A DNA stretch of 64,000 bases from Echinicola salinicaeni (GTDB lineage Bacteria > Bacteroidota > Bacteroidia > Cytophagales > Cyclobacteriaceae). Position numbers and translations under genes: made by a program. This document shows, piece after piece, positions 35,818-43,593 of this stretch; position 1 is the first letter of the stretch, and every line of letters begins with the position of its first letter. Where the stretch lies: positions 372,001 through 436,000 of the forward strand of contig NZ_JACODZ010000001.1 in assembly GCF_014280965.1 (NCBI RefSeq), in the 5' to 3' direction. The notes under the pieces were generated by a model. It saw only the letters and a program-made list of their open reading frames with translations. It ran no database searches and had not been told where the DNA came from.

Positions 35818-36564
35818 TTACCTGGAAAGTAATTGTTCCAAAATATCTCCTACATAATATGCGACGATGGCGGCCACTGCACCTAGGAAGAGGGTTTCTA
35901 AGGCTCCTTTCCACATTTTGGTTTCATTGACATAGGTTTTAAGAATGCCTATGAGGATAAAACCAGCGCCTGTGAGAATGGAGGTGATAAGGAAAATATC
36001 TTGGTTTATGGGGTCGAAATAATCCCATACATATACCATCAGAGGAATTAAACCGACTGAAATAAATGATATATAGGTAAAGAAGCCTATAAAAAAGGGA
36101 GACTTTTTATCTTTGATCATTTCCAACTCCTCTTTCATCATGACATCCACCCAGCGGTCTCGGTCGCTGGTAATGGTGTCGACCACTCGTTCCAGAAGTT
36201 CCCCTTCAAAACCTTTGTCTTTGTAAATGGTCCGAATCTCTTCCCTTTCATCTTCTGGCATATATTTTATTTCCCAGTATTCCCTATTCCTATGTTTATG
36301 ATAATTGGCTCGTTCGGACTTTGAAGATAAATAGGCTCCTATGGACATTGAGAAACCATCTGCCAATAGGTTGGCAAAGCCTAAAATGATGATGATGGCA
36401 CTATCTAGTCCAGCTCCGACAGAACCGGCCACCACAGCAAATGTGGTCACGCATCCATCAATGCCTCCATATACAAATTCTGCTAAATATTTTTCAAAGT
36501 GGGAAGGGGCTGCATTTTCCTGTTTTAGGTGTCCTTTTGAGAAATTGCCTTCTTCTATAGCCAT
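35818..36564 (-). CDS. VIT1/CCC1-family iron or manganese transporter
   Basis: The 248-residue protein has five membrane helices and the typical VIT family motifs: [20 protein letters not shown] near the start (Asp in the first helix), [17 protein letters not shown], and a cytoplasmic metal-binding segment rich in Glu ([22 protein letters not shown]). It is a full-length single-domain protein and exports or sequesters Fe2+/Mn2+ with proton exchange. It lies alone between a helicase and a LacI regulator, so its use cannot be inferred from context. Confidence 0.9.
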   Translation of the reverse strand: MAIEEGNFSKGHLKQENAAPSHFEKYLAEFVYGGIDGCVTTFAVVAGSVGAGLDSAIIIILGFANLLADGFSMSIGAYLSSKSERANYHKHRNREYWEIKYMPEDEREEIRTIYKDKGFEGELLERVVDTITSDRDRWVDVMMKEELEMIKDKKSPFFIGFFTYISFISVGLIPLMVYVWDYFDPINQDIFLITSILTGAGFILIGILKTYVNETKMWKGALETLFLGAVAAIVAYYVGDILEQLLSR

Positions 36565-36637
36565 AATTTAAAATTGGAAGAATAAAACGTTTCTTCTCAA
36601 TATAATAAAATTGTGGAGAAGGTTTAGTCAGAAATCC

Positions 36638-37660
36638 TCAAGAAACTGCTCGTTGAGAAGATTCCCGGATATGTAATTCAGTATTGAGAATGATTTTTTT
36701 CTGAATGGAGCGACCTTCCTCTATTTGTTCCAATATTAATTTTGCAGCATTTCTACCAATCTCGTGGGTCGGATGGGCTACAGAGGTTAGATTGGGTTCT
36801 ACTACAGTGGCATGAAATTCATCAGAAAAACCTGCCAACATAATATCTTCTGGAATGGATAAACCCCTGCTTTTGATTTCTTTCATGGTAGCAAATATGA
36901 CAGTATCATTTACCCCTAGGATGGCATCTGGTGGAGAAGGTAGATTGAGCAGTTTTTGCGTGGCCTTTGTGGCGTTGACAGGGGAAAGATCCGTTCGAAT
37001 CAAATATTTTGGATCATATTCCAAACCTACTTGGTTCAGGCCTTTTAAATAGCCTTCTGTTCTTTCCTGCACTATATTCAAGTGTTTGGGGCCAGTAATA
37101 TGAGCAATTCTTTGCGCTCCGTTTTTATAAAAATGGGTAGTAATATCCTCGGCCATGGATACATTGTCCACGACTACCGTCGAGACCTTTTTCTCCAGAC
37201 ATACCCTGTCAAAAAAGACGAGAGGAACATCATGTTCAAGCACCTTTTCAAAATGTTTGGTGCTTTTGCTGTTCTGCGCCAAACAAACAATAAGCCCATC
37301 AATTCTTAGATTGAGTAGGTTGTTGACTGACTCAATTTCCTTTTCCATGGATTCTTTGGAGGAGGAAATAACAATATAATACCCCGCTTGCTGTAGTTCT
37401 TCTTCAATACCTGAGATAATAGAAGAGAAAAAGTAAGTCACCAGATCTGGAACAATAACTCCGATTACACGAGTTTGTTGTCGCAGTAATCCCATTGCCA
37501 GGGGGTTGGGGATATAATTCCACTTTTGGGCCAGGGTCTTGATTCTTTTTGTCAAAGTTTTGTCTATATCAGGATGGTCCTTCAAAGCCCTCGAAACGGT
37601 GGAAATTGAGACATTGAGTTCTTTGGCTATGTCTTTAAGGGTGATCCTCTTTTTCTTCAT
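36638..37660 (-). CDS. LacI-family transcriptional repressor of the adjacent sugar module
   Basis: The 340-residue protein has an N-terminal helix-turn-helix (ITLKDIAKELNVSISTVSRAL) and hinge helix (PNPLAMGLLRQQ). A periplasmic-binding-protein-like sugar domain follows (GVIVPDLVTYFFSSIISGIE onward), with the usual Asp near the ligand site (VFFDRV). It is divergent from the aldo/keto reductase gene. A 40-base palindromic region between them (37684-37723) is the likely operator, which would control both directions. The effector is probably the sugar imported by the FucP-type permease or its oxidised product. Confidence 0.92.
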   Translation of the reverse strand: MKKKRITLKDIAKELNVSISTVSRALKDHPDIDKTLTKRIKTLAQKWNYIPNPLAMGLLRQQTRVIGVIVPDLVTYFFSSIISGIEEELQQAGYYIVISSSKESMEKEIESVNNLLNLRIDGLIVCLAQNSKSTKHFEKVLEHDVPLVFFDRVCLEKKVSTVVVDNVSMAEDITTHFYKNGAQRIAHITGPKHLNIVQERTEGYLKGLNQVGLEYDPKYLIRTDLSPVNATKATQKLLNLPSPPDAILGVNDTVIFATMKEIKSRGLSIPEDIMLAGFSDEFHATVVEPNLTSVAHPTHEIGRNAAKLILEQIEEGRSIQKKIILNTELHIRESSQRAVS

Positions 37661-37683
37661 AATTCAAATAAATTGAAAAAATA

Positions 37684-37723
37684 TTTTACCTGCAAAGCTT
37701 TGCACAAACCTTTGCAGGTAAAA
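37684..37723 (+). promoter_or_regulatory. Palindromic operator candidate between lacI-type gene and sugar dehydrogenase
   Basis: Arms TTTTACCTGCAAAG and CTTTGCAGGTAAAA are perfect inverted copies 12 bases apart, and the left arm merges with an inner perfect palindrome TGCAAAGCTTTGCA (37691-37704). It lies 24 bases before the regulator start and 88 before the dehydrogenase start. Size and place fit LacI binding; no experiment is implied. Confidence 0.65.
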
Positions 37724-37811
37724 GCGATGGATTGATGGGACTATGAAGGCTTTTTTTGAACAAATAATTATTTATATTTCGCGTCAGTTTTCCCAGGATA
37801 ACATATTAAAG

Positions 37812-38846
37812 ATGACATTAAAACCCTTAGGTAATACCGGTATTCAAGTACCATCCATCGTTTTTGGAACCAGCGCATTGGGCAATTTATTTACAGCCCT
37901 TGATCCAAAAGTGAAAGAAGAATTAGTTAAAGAAAGTATAAAATACACCCAACCCCAGACATTTTTTGATTCGGCTGGAAAATACGGTGCTGGACTTGCT
38001 CTGGAATCATTAGGCAATGCCTTAAATGCCCTTAATATTCCAAAAGATGAGGTTGTAGTCAGCAATAAATTGGGCTGGGTAAGGAGTCCGCTTCTAGGTC
38101 CAGAACCTACTTTTGAAAAAGGGGTTTGGAGAGATCTCAAACACGATGCAGTCCAAAAAATCAGTTATGATGGTATCCTCGAATGTTTCGAGGAAGGAAA
38201 CGAATTGCTTCAGGGATACTCGACTCAGTTAGCTTCTGTCCATGACCCTGACGAATATTTAGCGAATGCCAAAAATGAAGCTGAAGAAGCAGCTTTATTC
38301 GAAGATATTCTAGAAGCGTATAGAGCGCTGGAGGATTTGAAGAAAAAAGGCCTTGTTAAAGGAATAGGCGTTGGAGCGAAAGACTGGAAAGTGATCCCTC
38401 GGATTTATGAACATATCAAATTAGATTGGGTCATGTTTGCCAACAGTATGACCATCATTTCCCATCCAAAGGATCTGATGGCATTTATGCAGCAATTGGC
38501 AGATGATGGTGTTGGAATCTTGAATTCAGCAGTTTTTCAATCAGGATTTTTGGTAGGTGGAGACTATTATGATTATAAGTTGATCAGGCCTGACACTCCT
38601 GAAAACAAGCAAAAGTTTGAATGGAGGGACAAGTTCTTTGCTGCATGCAAAGACTTTGGTGTTACACCTGCTCATGCATGTGTCCAATTTGGGCTTTCAG
38701 CACCAGGTGTGACGAGTGTGGCACTTAGTACTACTGAACCTGATAAAGTTAAAAGAAATGTAGATTCCACTGTCAATAAGTTGCCGGATGAGTTTTGGGC
38801 AGAACTAAAAAATAGAGGATTATTGCATGAATATAGTCCAGTTTAA
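37812..38846 (+). CDS. Aldo/keto reductase, sugar 1-dehydrogenase type
   Basis: The start at 37812 (MTLKPLGNTG) is preferred because this is the usual N-terminus of the family; a frame upstream would add 23 hydrophobic residues. The 344-residue protein has the AKR tetrad: Asp53 and Tyr58 (FDSAGKYG), Lys86 (SNKLG) and His144 (SVHDPD). It belongs to the D-threo-aldose/L-fucose dehydrogenase group that oxidises C1 of L-fucose, L-galactose or D-arabinose with NAD(P). It is followed 36 bases later by a FucP-type permease. Substrate inferred from neighbours. Confidence 0.87.
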   Translation: MTLKPLGNTGIQVPSIVFGTSALGNLFTALDPKVKEELVKESIKYTQPQTFFDSAGKYGAGLALESLGNALNALNIPKDEVVVSNKLGWVRSPLLGPEPTFEKGVWRDLKHDAVQKISYDGILECFEEGNELLQGYSTQLASVHDPDEYLANAKNEAEEAALFEDILEAYRALEDLKKKGLVKGIGVGAKDWKVIPRIYEHIKLDWVMFANSMTIISHPKDLMAFMQQLADDGVGILNSAVFQSGFLVGGDYYDYKLIRPDTPENKQKFEWRDKFFAACKDFGVTPAHACVQFGLSAPGVTSVALSTTEPDKVKRNVDSTVNKLPDEFWAELKNRGLLHEYSPV

Positions 38847-38882
38847 GTATTATTATAAATTATCAATTTACCCTCATATAAG

Positions 38883-40178
38883 ATGAATAACCAAACTAAA
38901 TCAAGGCTGGTGTCCAAAGAGACATTATTGCCTTTTATTTTACTGACCAGTCTTTTTCTACTTTGGGGCTTGGCCAACAATATGACAGATACTTTGTTGG
39001 CGGCTTTTAAGAAAATCCTCAGCATGACTGATACCCAGACTTCCTGGATTCAGATGGCCTTTTACGGGGCGTATTTCTGTTTGGCCTTACCAGCAGCTAT
39101 TTATATAAAGAAATACACTTATAAATCAGGTGTATTATTGGGTTTGGGACTTTTTGCTGTTGGGGGGTTATTGTTTTACCCAGCAAGTATTTTGATGTCC
39201 TATGGTTTTTTCCTTTTTGCCCTTTATGTGTTGGCTGGTGGACTTTCTATCTTGGAAACTTCGGCCAACCCTTATATCATGGTCATGGGGCCAGAAGAAT
39301 CAGCTACTAGAAGGTTGAATTTAGCACAGTCATTTAATCCCGTTGGATCTATTATTGGGGTAGTGCTAAGTAAGGTGTTCATTTTGTCACAGCTCAATGT
39401 AGCAGAGGCAGAAGACCGAGGGAAAATGACTGCTGCAGAGCTTCAGCAAGTTCAGCAGGCTGAATTGGATGCTGTCATGGGAACTTATGTAGGGGTTGCT
39501 TTATTCTTGGTTGTGGTGTGGATGTTGATAAAATTCACCAAAATGCCTAAAGCATCAGAGGATGTTCAGCATGATTCTTTATCCAATGGTTTTAAGCGGC
39601 TTTTCGCCAACAAGAACTATACTTTTGGGGTACTGACCATGTTCTTTTATATCGGTGCACAAATAGGTGTTTGGTCATTTACCATTCGCTATATCATGAT
39701 TGAGCTTCAGCTAAATGAGAGCGATGCTTCTGATTATTATTTAGCAGGCTTGGTGCTATTTACAGCCAGTAGATTCTTGTTTACAGCCTTGATGAAGTTT
39801 ATCCGTCCGAGTATGTTGATAGCCATTTCGGCAGCAATAGCTATAGGGCTAACATTCGTGGTGATCTTTGGTGGTGGAATGGTAGGAGCCATCGCATTGG
39901 TGGGTATTTCAGGATGTATGTCCTTGATGTTCCCTACTATTTATGGATTGGCAGCAGAAGGGCTTGGAGAGGATACCAAACTTGGTGGATCTGGATTGAT
40001 CATGGCAATCTTGGGTGGAGCAGTTTTCCCAGTGATTCAAGGTTTTGTTTCAGATAGCTTTGAGAGCATACATATTTCATTCTTTGTACCTGCGTTCTGC
40101 TATCTTTTGGTGGTGATTTATGGTATTTATCATTACAGACATAAGAAGGAAATTCCGGCTATGGCCCAACATGCCTAA
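38883..40178 (+). CDS. FucP-type sugar:proton symporter
   Basis: The 431-residue MFS protein has about 12 membrane helices. It shows the residues central to FucP transport: Asp in ANNMTDTL of helix 1 and Glu in LETSANPY of helix 4. It probably imports L-fucose or related L-sugars across the inner membrane, although FucP relatives in Bacteroidota also carry glucose, galactose or N-acetylglucosamine. It lies between the sugar dehydrogenase and polyol dehydrogenase genes, which argues for a sugar used by oxidation. It is also the only sugar importer in the window, so it could serve arabinose too. Confidence 0.9.
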   Translation: MNNQTKSRLVSKETLLPFILLTSLFLLWGLANNMTDTLLAAFKKILSMTDTQTSWIQMAFYGAYFCLALPAAIYIKKYTYKSGVLLGLGLFAVGGLLFYPASILMSYGFFLFALYVLAGGLSILETSANPYIMVMGPEESATRRLNLAQSFNPVGSIIGVVLSKVFILSQLNVAEAEDRGKMTAAELQQVQQAELDAVMGTYVGVALFLVVVWMLIKFTKMPKASEDVQHDSLSNGFKRLFANKNYTFGVLTMFFYIGAQIGVWSFTIRYIMIELQLNESDASDYYLAGLVLFTASRFLFTALMKFIRPSMLIAISAAIAIGLTFVVIFGGGMVGAIALVGISGCMSLMFPTIYGLAAEGLGEDTKLGGSGLIMAILGGAVFPVIQGFVSDSFESIHISFFVPAFCYLLVVIYGIYHYRHKKEIPAMAQHA

Positions 40179-40249
40179 TATGGACTTTAATTTTTGAACT
40201 TAGCTCAGTTGGCTTTTAATAAGTTACCTGAGAAAAATCAAGGTGGAAA

Positions 40250-41260
40250 ATGAAAACATTGACTTGTAATAAACCAGGGGAATTTGAGTATGGGGAAACT
40301 CAAGAACCCCAGCTTGAATCTGGCAAGGCCATCATCAAGGTCAAGAGGATCGGGATCTGTGGTACTGACCTGCATGCTTATGAAGGTACCCAGCCCTATT
40401 TTAATTATCCTAGGGTACTTGGTCATGAACTTTCTGGTGAATTGGTGGCAGTAGATGGGGCTGAAGGTTTTTCCGAGGGAGATTTGGTAAGTATTATACC
40501 TTATTTCAGTTGTGGTGAATGTGTGGCTTGCAAGGCGGGGAAGCCAAATTGCTGTGCGACCATCAGTGTCTTTGGTGTCCATGAAGATGGAGGGATGAAG
40601 GAATTTATCATGGTCCCTAGTTCTTCTTTGATCAAAAAAGAGGGGTTGAGTCTGGAGGAACTGGCTTTGGCCGAACCACTGGCCATTGGTGCCCATGGGG
40701 TGCGAAGGGCAGGGGTTATTCCCGGAGAGTTTGTCATTGTGATGGGGGCAGGTCCCATTGGACTTGGCGTGATGGAGTTTGCCAGGATTGCTGGTGGTAA
40801 AGTCATCGCAATGGATATCAATGAGGATCGACTGGCATTTTGCCGTGAAGTCTTGGGAATTGAATATACCGTGAATGCGAAAGGAAACTATCAAGCTGAA
40901 ATAGAGCAAATCACCTCCGGTGGATTTGCCGAATCAGTCATCGATGCGACAGGAAGTGCCGTGGCTATCCATAATGGATTTGAACTGATGGCCCATGGAG
41001 GAAGGTATGTTTTGGTGGGCTTGCAAAAAGGTGAAATAGCCTTTAGCCATCCTGATTTTCATAAGCGAGAGTCCACACTGATGAGCAGTAGAAATGCTAC
41101 GCGTGAGGATTTTGATAATGTGCTGGAAGCACTAAAGGATAAAAAAGTCAAAGCAGCCTCTTATATTACTCATGAGGTAGGGTTTGACCATGTCAAGGAA
41201 AATTTTGCTTCTTGGCTTGATCCTGCCAATAAGGTAATCAAAGCAATGGTGAAATTATAA
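40250..41260 (+). CDS. Zinc-dependent medium-chain sugar/sugar-acid dehydrogenase
   Basis: The 336-residue protein has the catalytic zinc site (GICGTDLHAYEG, GHELSG), the structural zinc site (CGECVACKAGKPNC, four Cys), and a Rossmann NAD site (GAGPIGLGVMEFAR). It resembles the YjjN/RspB group, which includes L-galactonate 5-dehydrogenase. With an L-sugar 1-dehydrogenase upstream, oxidation of the resulting aldonic acid is a plausible role. No lactonase or dehydratase is encoded beside it, so the route is incomplete here. Terminator follows at once. Family firm, substrate inferred. Confidence 0.88.
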   Translation: MKTLTCNKPGEFEYGETQEPQLESGKAIIKVKRIGICGTDLHAYEGTQPYFNYPRVLGHELSGELVAVDGAEGFSEGDLVSIIPYFSCGECVACKAGKPNCCATISVFGVHEDGGMKEFIMVPSSSLIKKEGLSLEELALAEPLAIGAHGVRRAGVIPGEFVIVMGAGPIGLGVMEFARIAGGKVIAMDINEDRLAFCREVLGIEYTVNAKGNYQAEIEQITSGGFAESVIDATGSAVAIHNGFELMAHGGRYVLVGLQKGEIAFSHPDFHKRESTLMSSRNATREDFDNVLEALKDKKVKAASYITHEVGFDHVKENFASWLDPANKVIKAMVKL

Positions 41261-41263
41261 AAG

Positions 41264-41290
41264 AAAGTGGGCTTAATAGTCCACTTTTTT
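41264..41290 (+). terminator. Intrinsic terminator of the dehydrogenase gene
   Basis: Stem AAAGTGG/CCACTTT with a 10-base loop and T6 tail, 3 bases after the stop. Confidence 0.85.
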
Positions 41291-41344
41291 GTTTTGTGGG
41301 TATTTAGATACAGACTGTTTGATTAAATTGTCAATTAAAGAATT

Positions 41345-42388
41345 ATGCTGAAGAGGATGAAAAAAAGAATGACGCTGGTGCTTTTGGTTTTATTGACCTA
41401 TGGCTTCAGCTTTGGGCAAGTAGATGTAAAAATAATCGAAGAAGGTTTTATATATGATGAGGCGCCTTTTGAAGAGTGCCATGCTACTACCTTGGTGGAG
41501 TTGGAGAATGGAAATATCATGGCAGCATGGTTTGGTGGAGAATATGAGCGCCATCCCAATGTAGCTATCTGGACTGCTGAAAAATCCGGTAAGACCTGGT
41601 CTGATCCGAAAAAGGTCGCTGATGGATATGTGGATGAAAACCTCAGTTATCCTACTTGGAATCCAGTGCTGTTTGAAATGCCCAATGATGAGCTGGTGCT
41701 TTTTTATAAAGAAGGTCCTTCTCCGCAAGAATGGTGGGGAATGTATAAAGTCAGTATTGATGATGGTAATACTTGGTCAAAGGCCATTAAATTACCAGAT
41801 GGTATTTTAGGTCCCATAAAGAACAAACCCATTGCATTAAGTGATGGGACTGTTTTGGCTCCATCTAGTGTGGAGGATGATAAGGGGTGGAGGGCGCATA
41901 TAGAGATTTCCAAAGACCAAGGAAAGACTTGGCAAAAAGTGAATATAGACCATGAGGGAGATTTTGATGTTATCCAGCCTAGTATTTTAGAATATGAAGA
42001 CGGCAGGCTTCAGGTACTTTGTCGTAGTAAGCAAAATACGGTTGCCACAGCTTGGTCTGAAGACAATGGTCAAAGTTGGTCTAAGCTGGAGAGGACTGAA
42101 CTGCTCAATCCAAACAGTGGTACTGACGCGGTGACTTTGGCGAACGGAAAACAATTACTTGTTTATAACCCCACGACAAAAGGAAAAGATTGGTCTGACG
42201 GAAGGAATAAACTGAATCTAGCCATTTCCGATGATGGACTCAATTGGAAGGATATACTGGTTTTGGAAGATGAAAATGAAGGGGAATTCAGTTACCCAGC
42301 CATTATTCAATCCGAGGATGGCAAGATCCATATTTCCTATACCTGGAAGAGAAAAAAGGTTAAATATTTAGAGCTAGAATTGAATTAA
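41345..42388 (+). CDS. Secreted Asp-box beta-propeller hydrolase, sialidase superfamily
   Basis: The 347-residue protein has a signal peptide (cleavage near FSFGQ). A six-bladed propeller has Asp-box (S-x-D-x-G-x-x-W) loops in at least four places, such as SIDDGNTWS, SKDQGKTWQ and SEDNGQSWS. The sialidase Arg triad and Tyr nucleophile are not obvious, so true sialidase activity is doubtful. Members of this BNR_2 type act as exo-glycosidases on other acidic sugars or rhamnose. It has its own promoter region downstream of the dehydrogenase terminator but belongs to the same sugar module. Confidence 0.8.
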   Translation: MLKRMKKRMTLVLLVLLTYGFSFGQVDVKIIEEGFIYDEAPFEECHATTLVELENGNIMAAWFGGEYERHPNVAIWTAEKSGKTWSDPKKVADGYVDENLSYPTWNPVLFEMPNDELVLFYKEGPSPQEWWGMYKVSIDDGNTWSKAIKLPDGILGPIKNKPIALSDGTVLAPSSVEDDKGWRAHIEISKDQGKTWQKVNIDHEGDFDVIQPSILEYEDGRLQVLCRSKQNTVATAWSEDNGQSWSKLERTELLNPNSGTDAVTLANGKQLLVYNPTTKGKDWSDGRNKLNLAISDDGLNWKDILVLEDENEGEFSYPAIIQSEDGKIHISYTWKRKKVKYLELELN

Positions 42389-42398
42389 GGAAGTTGTT

Positions 42399-42462
42399 AA
42401 CCACAGATAAATTAATATTGAATGGCTTGCTTTTTAAGCCTATTTTTATTTTATCTGTGGTT
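42399..42462. terminator. Bidirectional terminator between the propeller hydrolase and lipocalin genes
   Basis: Thirteen-base perfect arms AACCACAGATAAA/TTTATCTGTGGTT enclose an inner hairpin GGCT/AAGCC. It lies between converging genes. Confidence 0.75.
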
Positions 42463-42498
42463 ATTATTTGTTTCAGTTATATACTTTTAAGCTTTAAT

Positions 42499-42900
42499 TT
42501 ACTGTTTTGAGTAACGAGAACCACATCCCTCTATGCAGGGGTAGTAAATGGATAGGGTTTTTCCAGAAATTTCAAACTTGTATTTATTTGTTGGTTCATC
42601 GCAAGCAGAAGTCATAAAAGTAGAGTCAGCCATTGAATAGGTGCCTGAGCTTGGTGTTTCAGTGGTGACATAATTTGAGCACATAATACCATTGGAGGTG
42701 AATGTGCCATCAGCATGAAATGTAACCATTTTTTCTCCGTCAATTTCTTCAAATGTACCACTTCCATCTCCAGGGTCATTATAAATTTCGGAGAGCTTCC
42801 ATGTACCTACAATAGAGGTTTCAGCATTCATATCCCTATCATCGTCGTTGCAGGAAGATATTAAGCCAATAAAAACAAATGCTACAAATAATTTTTTCAT
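42499..42900 (-). CDS. Lipocalin-like lipoprotein
   Basis: The 133-residue protein has a lipoprotein signal (LISSC, Cys17), then an acidic linker. A lipocalin-type start (IVGTWKLSEIY) is followed by beta-strand pattern FHADGTFTSNG and a C-terminal CIEGCGSRY. Such small calycin lipoproteins are frequent in Bacteroidota and bind small hydrophobic ligands or act in the envelope; none is firmly characterised here. It is separated by 87 bases from the response-regulator gene that lies upstream of it on the same strand. Confidence 0.78.
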   Translation of the reverse strand: MKKLFVAFVFIGLISSCNDDDRDMNAETSIVGTWKLSEIYNDPGDGSGTFEEIDGEKMVTFHADGTFTSNGIMCSNYVTTETPSSGTYSMADSTFMTSACDEPTNKYKFEISGKTLSIYYPCIEGCGSRYSKQ

Positions 42901-42987
42901 AATTTAAATTGTTTTAAAAGTTGTAATTTAAAAAGTCTTTATTGCCTTTACGTCCGTAGGGAGAGAAATGCTACAGTTTTAACTGTT

Positions 42988-43581
42988 TTATTTGCTGTAA
43001 AGTAATTTAATCACTTCAGATGTGTTGTTACAGCCTGTTTTGGCTAAAATATTATTCCTGTGTTTCGCAGCGGTAGTAGGACTAATAAAAAGTTGATCGG
43101 CGATTTCTGCACTTGTTTTCCCTTCTGCAATCAATAAAATGATTTCTCTTTCGCGTTGAGTCAACTGTTGAAATACTTCATTTTCCTCTAGGTTTCTATT
43201 GGTTTTGTTAAAATTGGCAAAGGCCAAATCGATGGCGATCTGCACACTTCTTTCATTATAAGGCTTGGTCAAAAATGAGCTCGGAGAAGTTGCTATAGCT
43301 CTGTTTACGGTTATGGGGTCAGAAAAGGCAGATATATAGATGACTGGAACTTCTTTGTATTTTTGGATGCATTGGACGGTTTCGATCCCATCCATAGTAC
43401 CGTTAATATTGATATCGCATAGGAGTAAGTCCACCCTGTTCTTTTTGAATAATTCCAAGGCTTGCTCTGCTGAGTTGGCTATACCTGCATTTTCATATCC
43501 CATATCCTCCAAGAGATAAGCAAGGTCCTTGGCTATCAATATCTCATCTTCGATGATCATTACTTTTTTAATACGATCCAT
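42988..43581 (-). CDS. LuxR/NarL-type response regulator
   Basis: The 197-residue protein has a receiver domain with Asp56 as phosphoacceptor (LLLCDININ), Glu-Asp in IIEDE, and Lys in LTKPYNE. The C-terminal LuxR helix-turn-helix is near 135-190 (LTQREREIILLIAEGKTSAEIA). It starts 12 bases after the histidine kinase gene on the same strand and is its cognate partner. It probably activates nearby genes, perhaps araD and the arabinan operon, but no binding site is evident. Confidence 0.94.
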   Translation of the reverse strand: MDRIKKVMIIEDEILIAKDLAYLLEDMGYENAGIANSAEQALELFKKNRVDLLLCDININGTMDGIETVQCIQKYKEVPVIYISAFSDPITVNRAIATSPSSFLTKPYNERSVQIAIDLAFANFNKTNRNLEENEVFQQLTQREREIILLIAEGKTSAEIADQLFISPTTAAKHRNNILAKTGCNNTSEVIKLLYSK

Positions 43582-43593
43582 TTATCTTGTGCT

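Noticed and set aside
40238-40909. 223-residue frame opposite to the zinc dehydrogenase gene
   Set aside because: It lies fully antisense to a gene with intact zinc and NAD motifs and has a composition typical of antisense frames.
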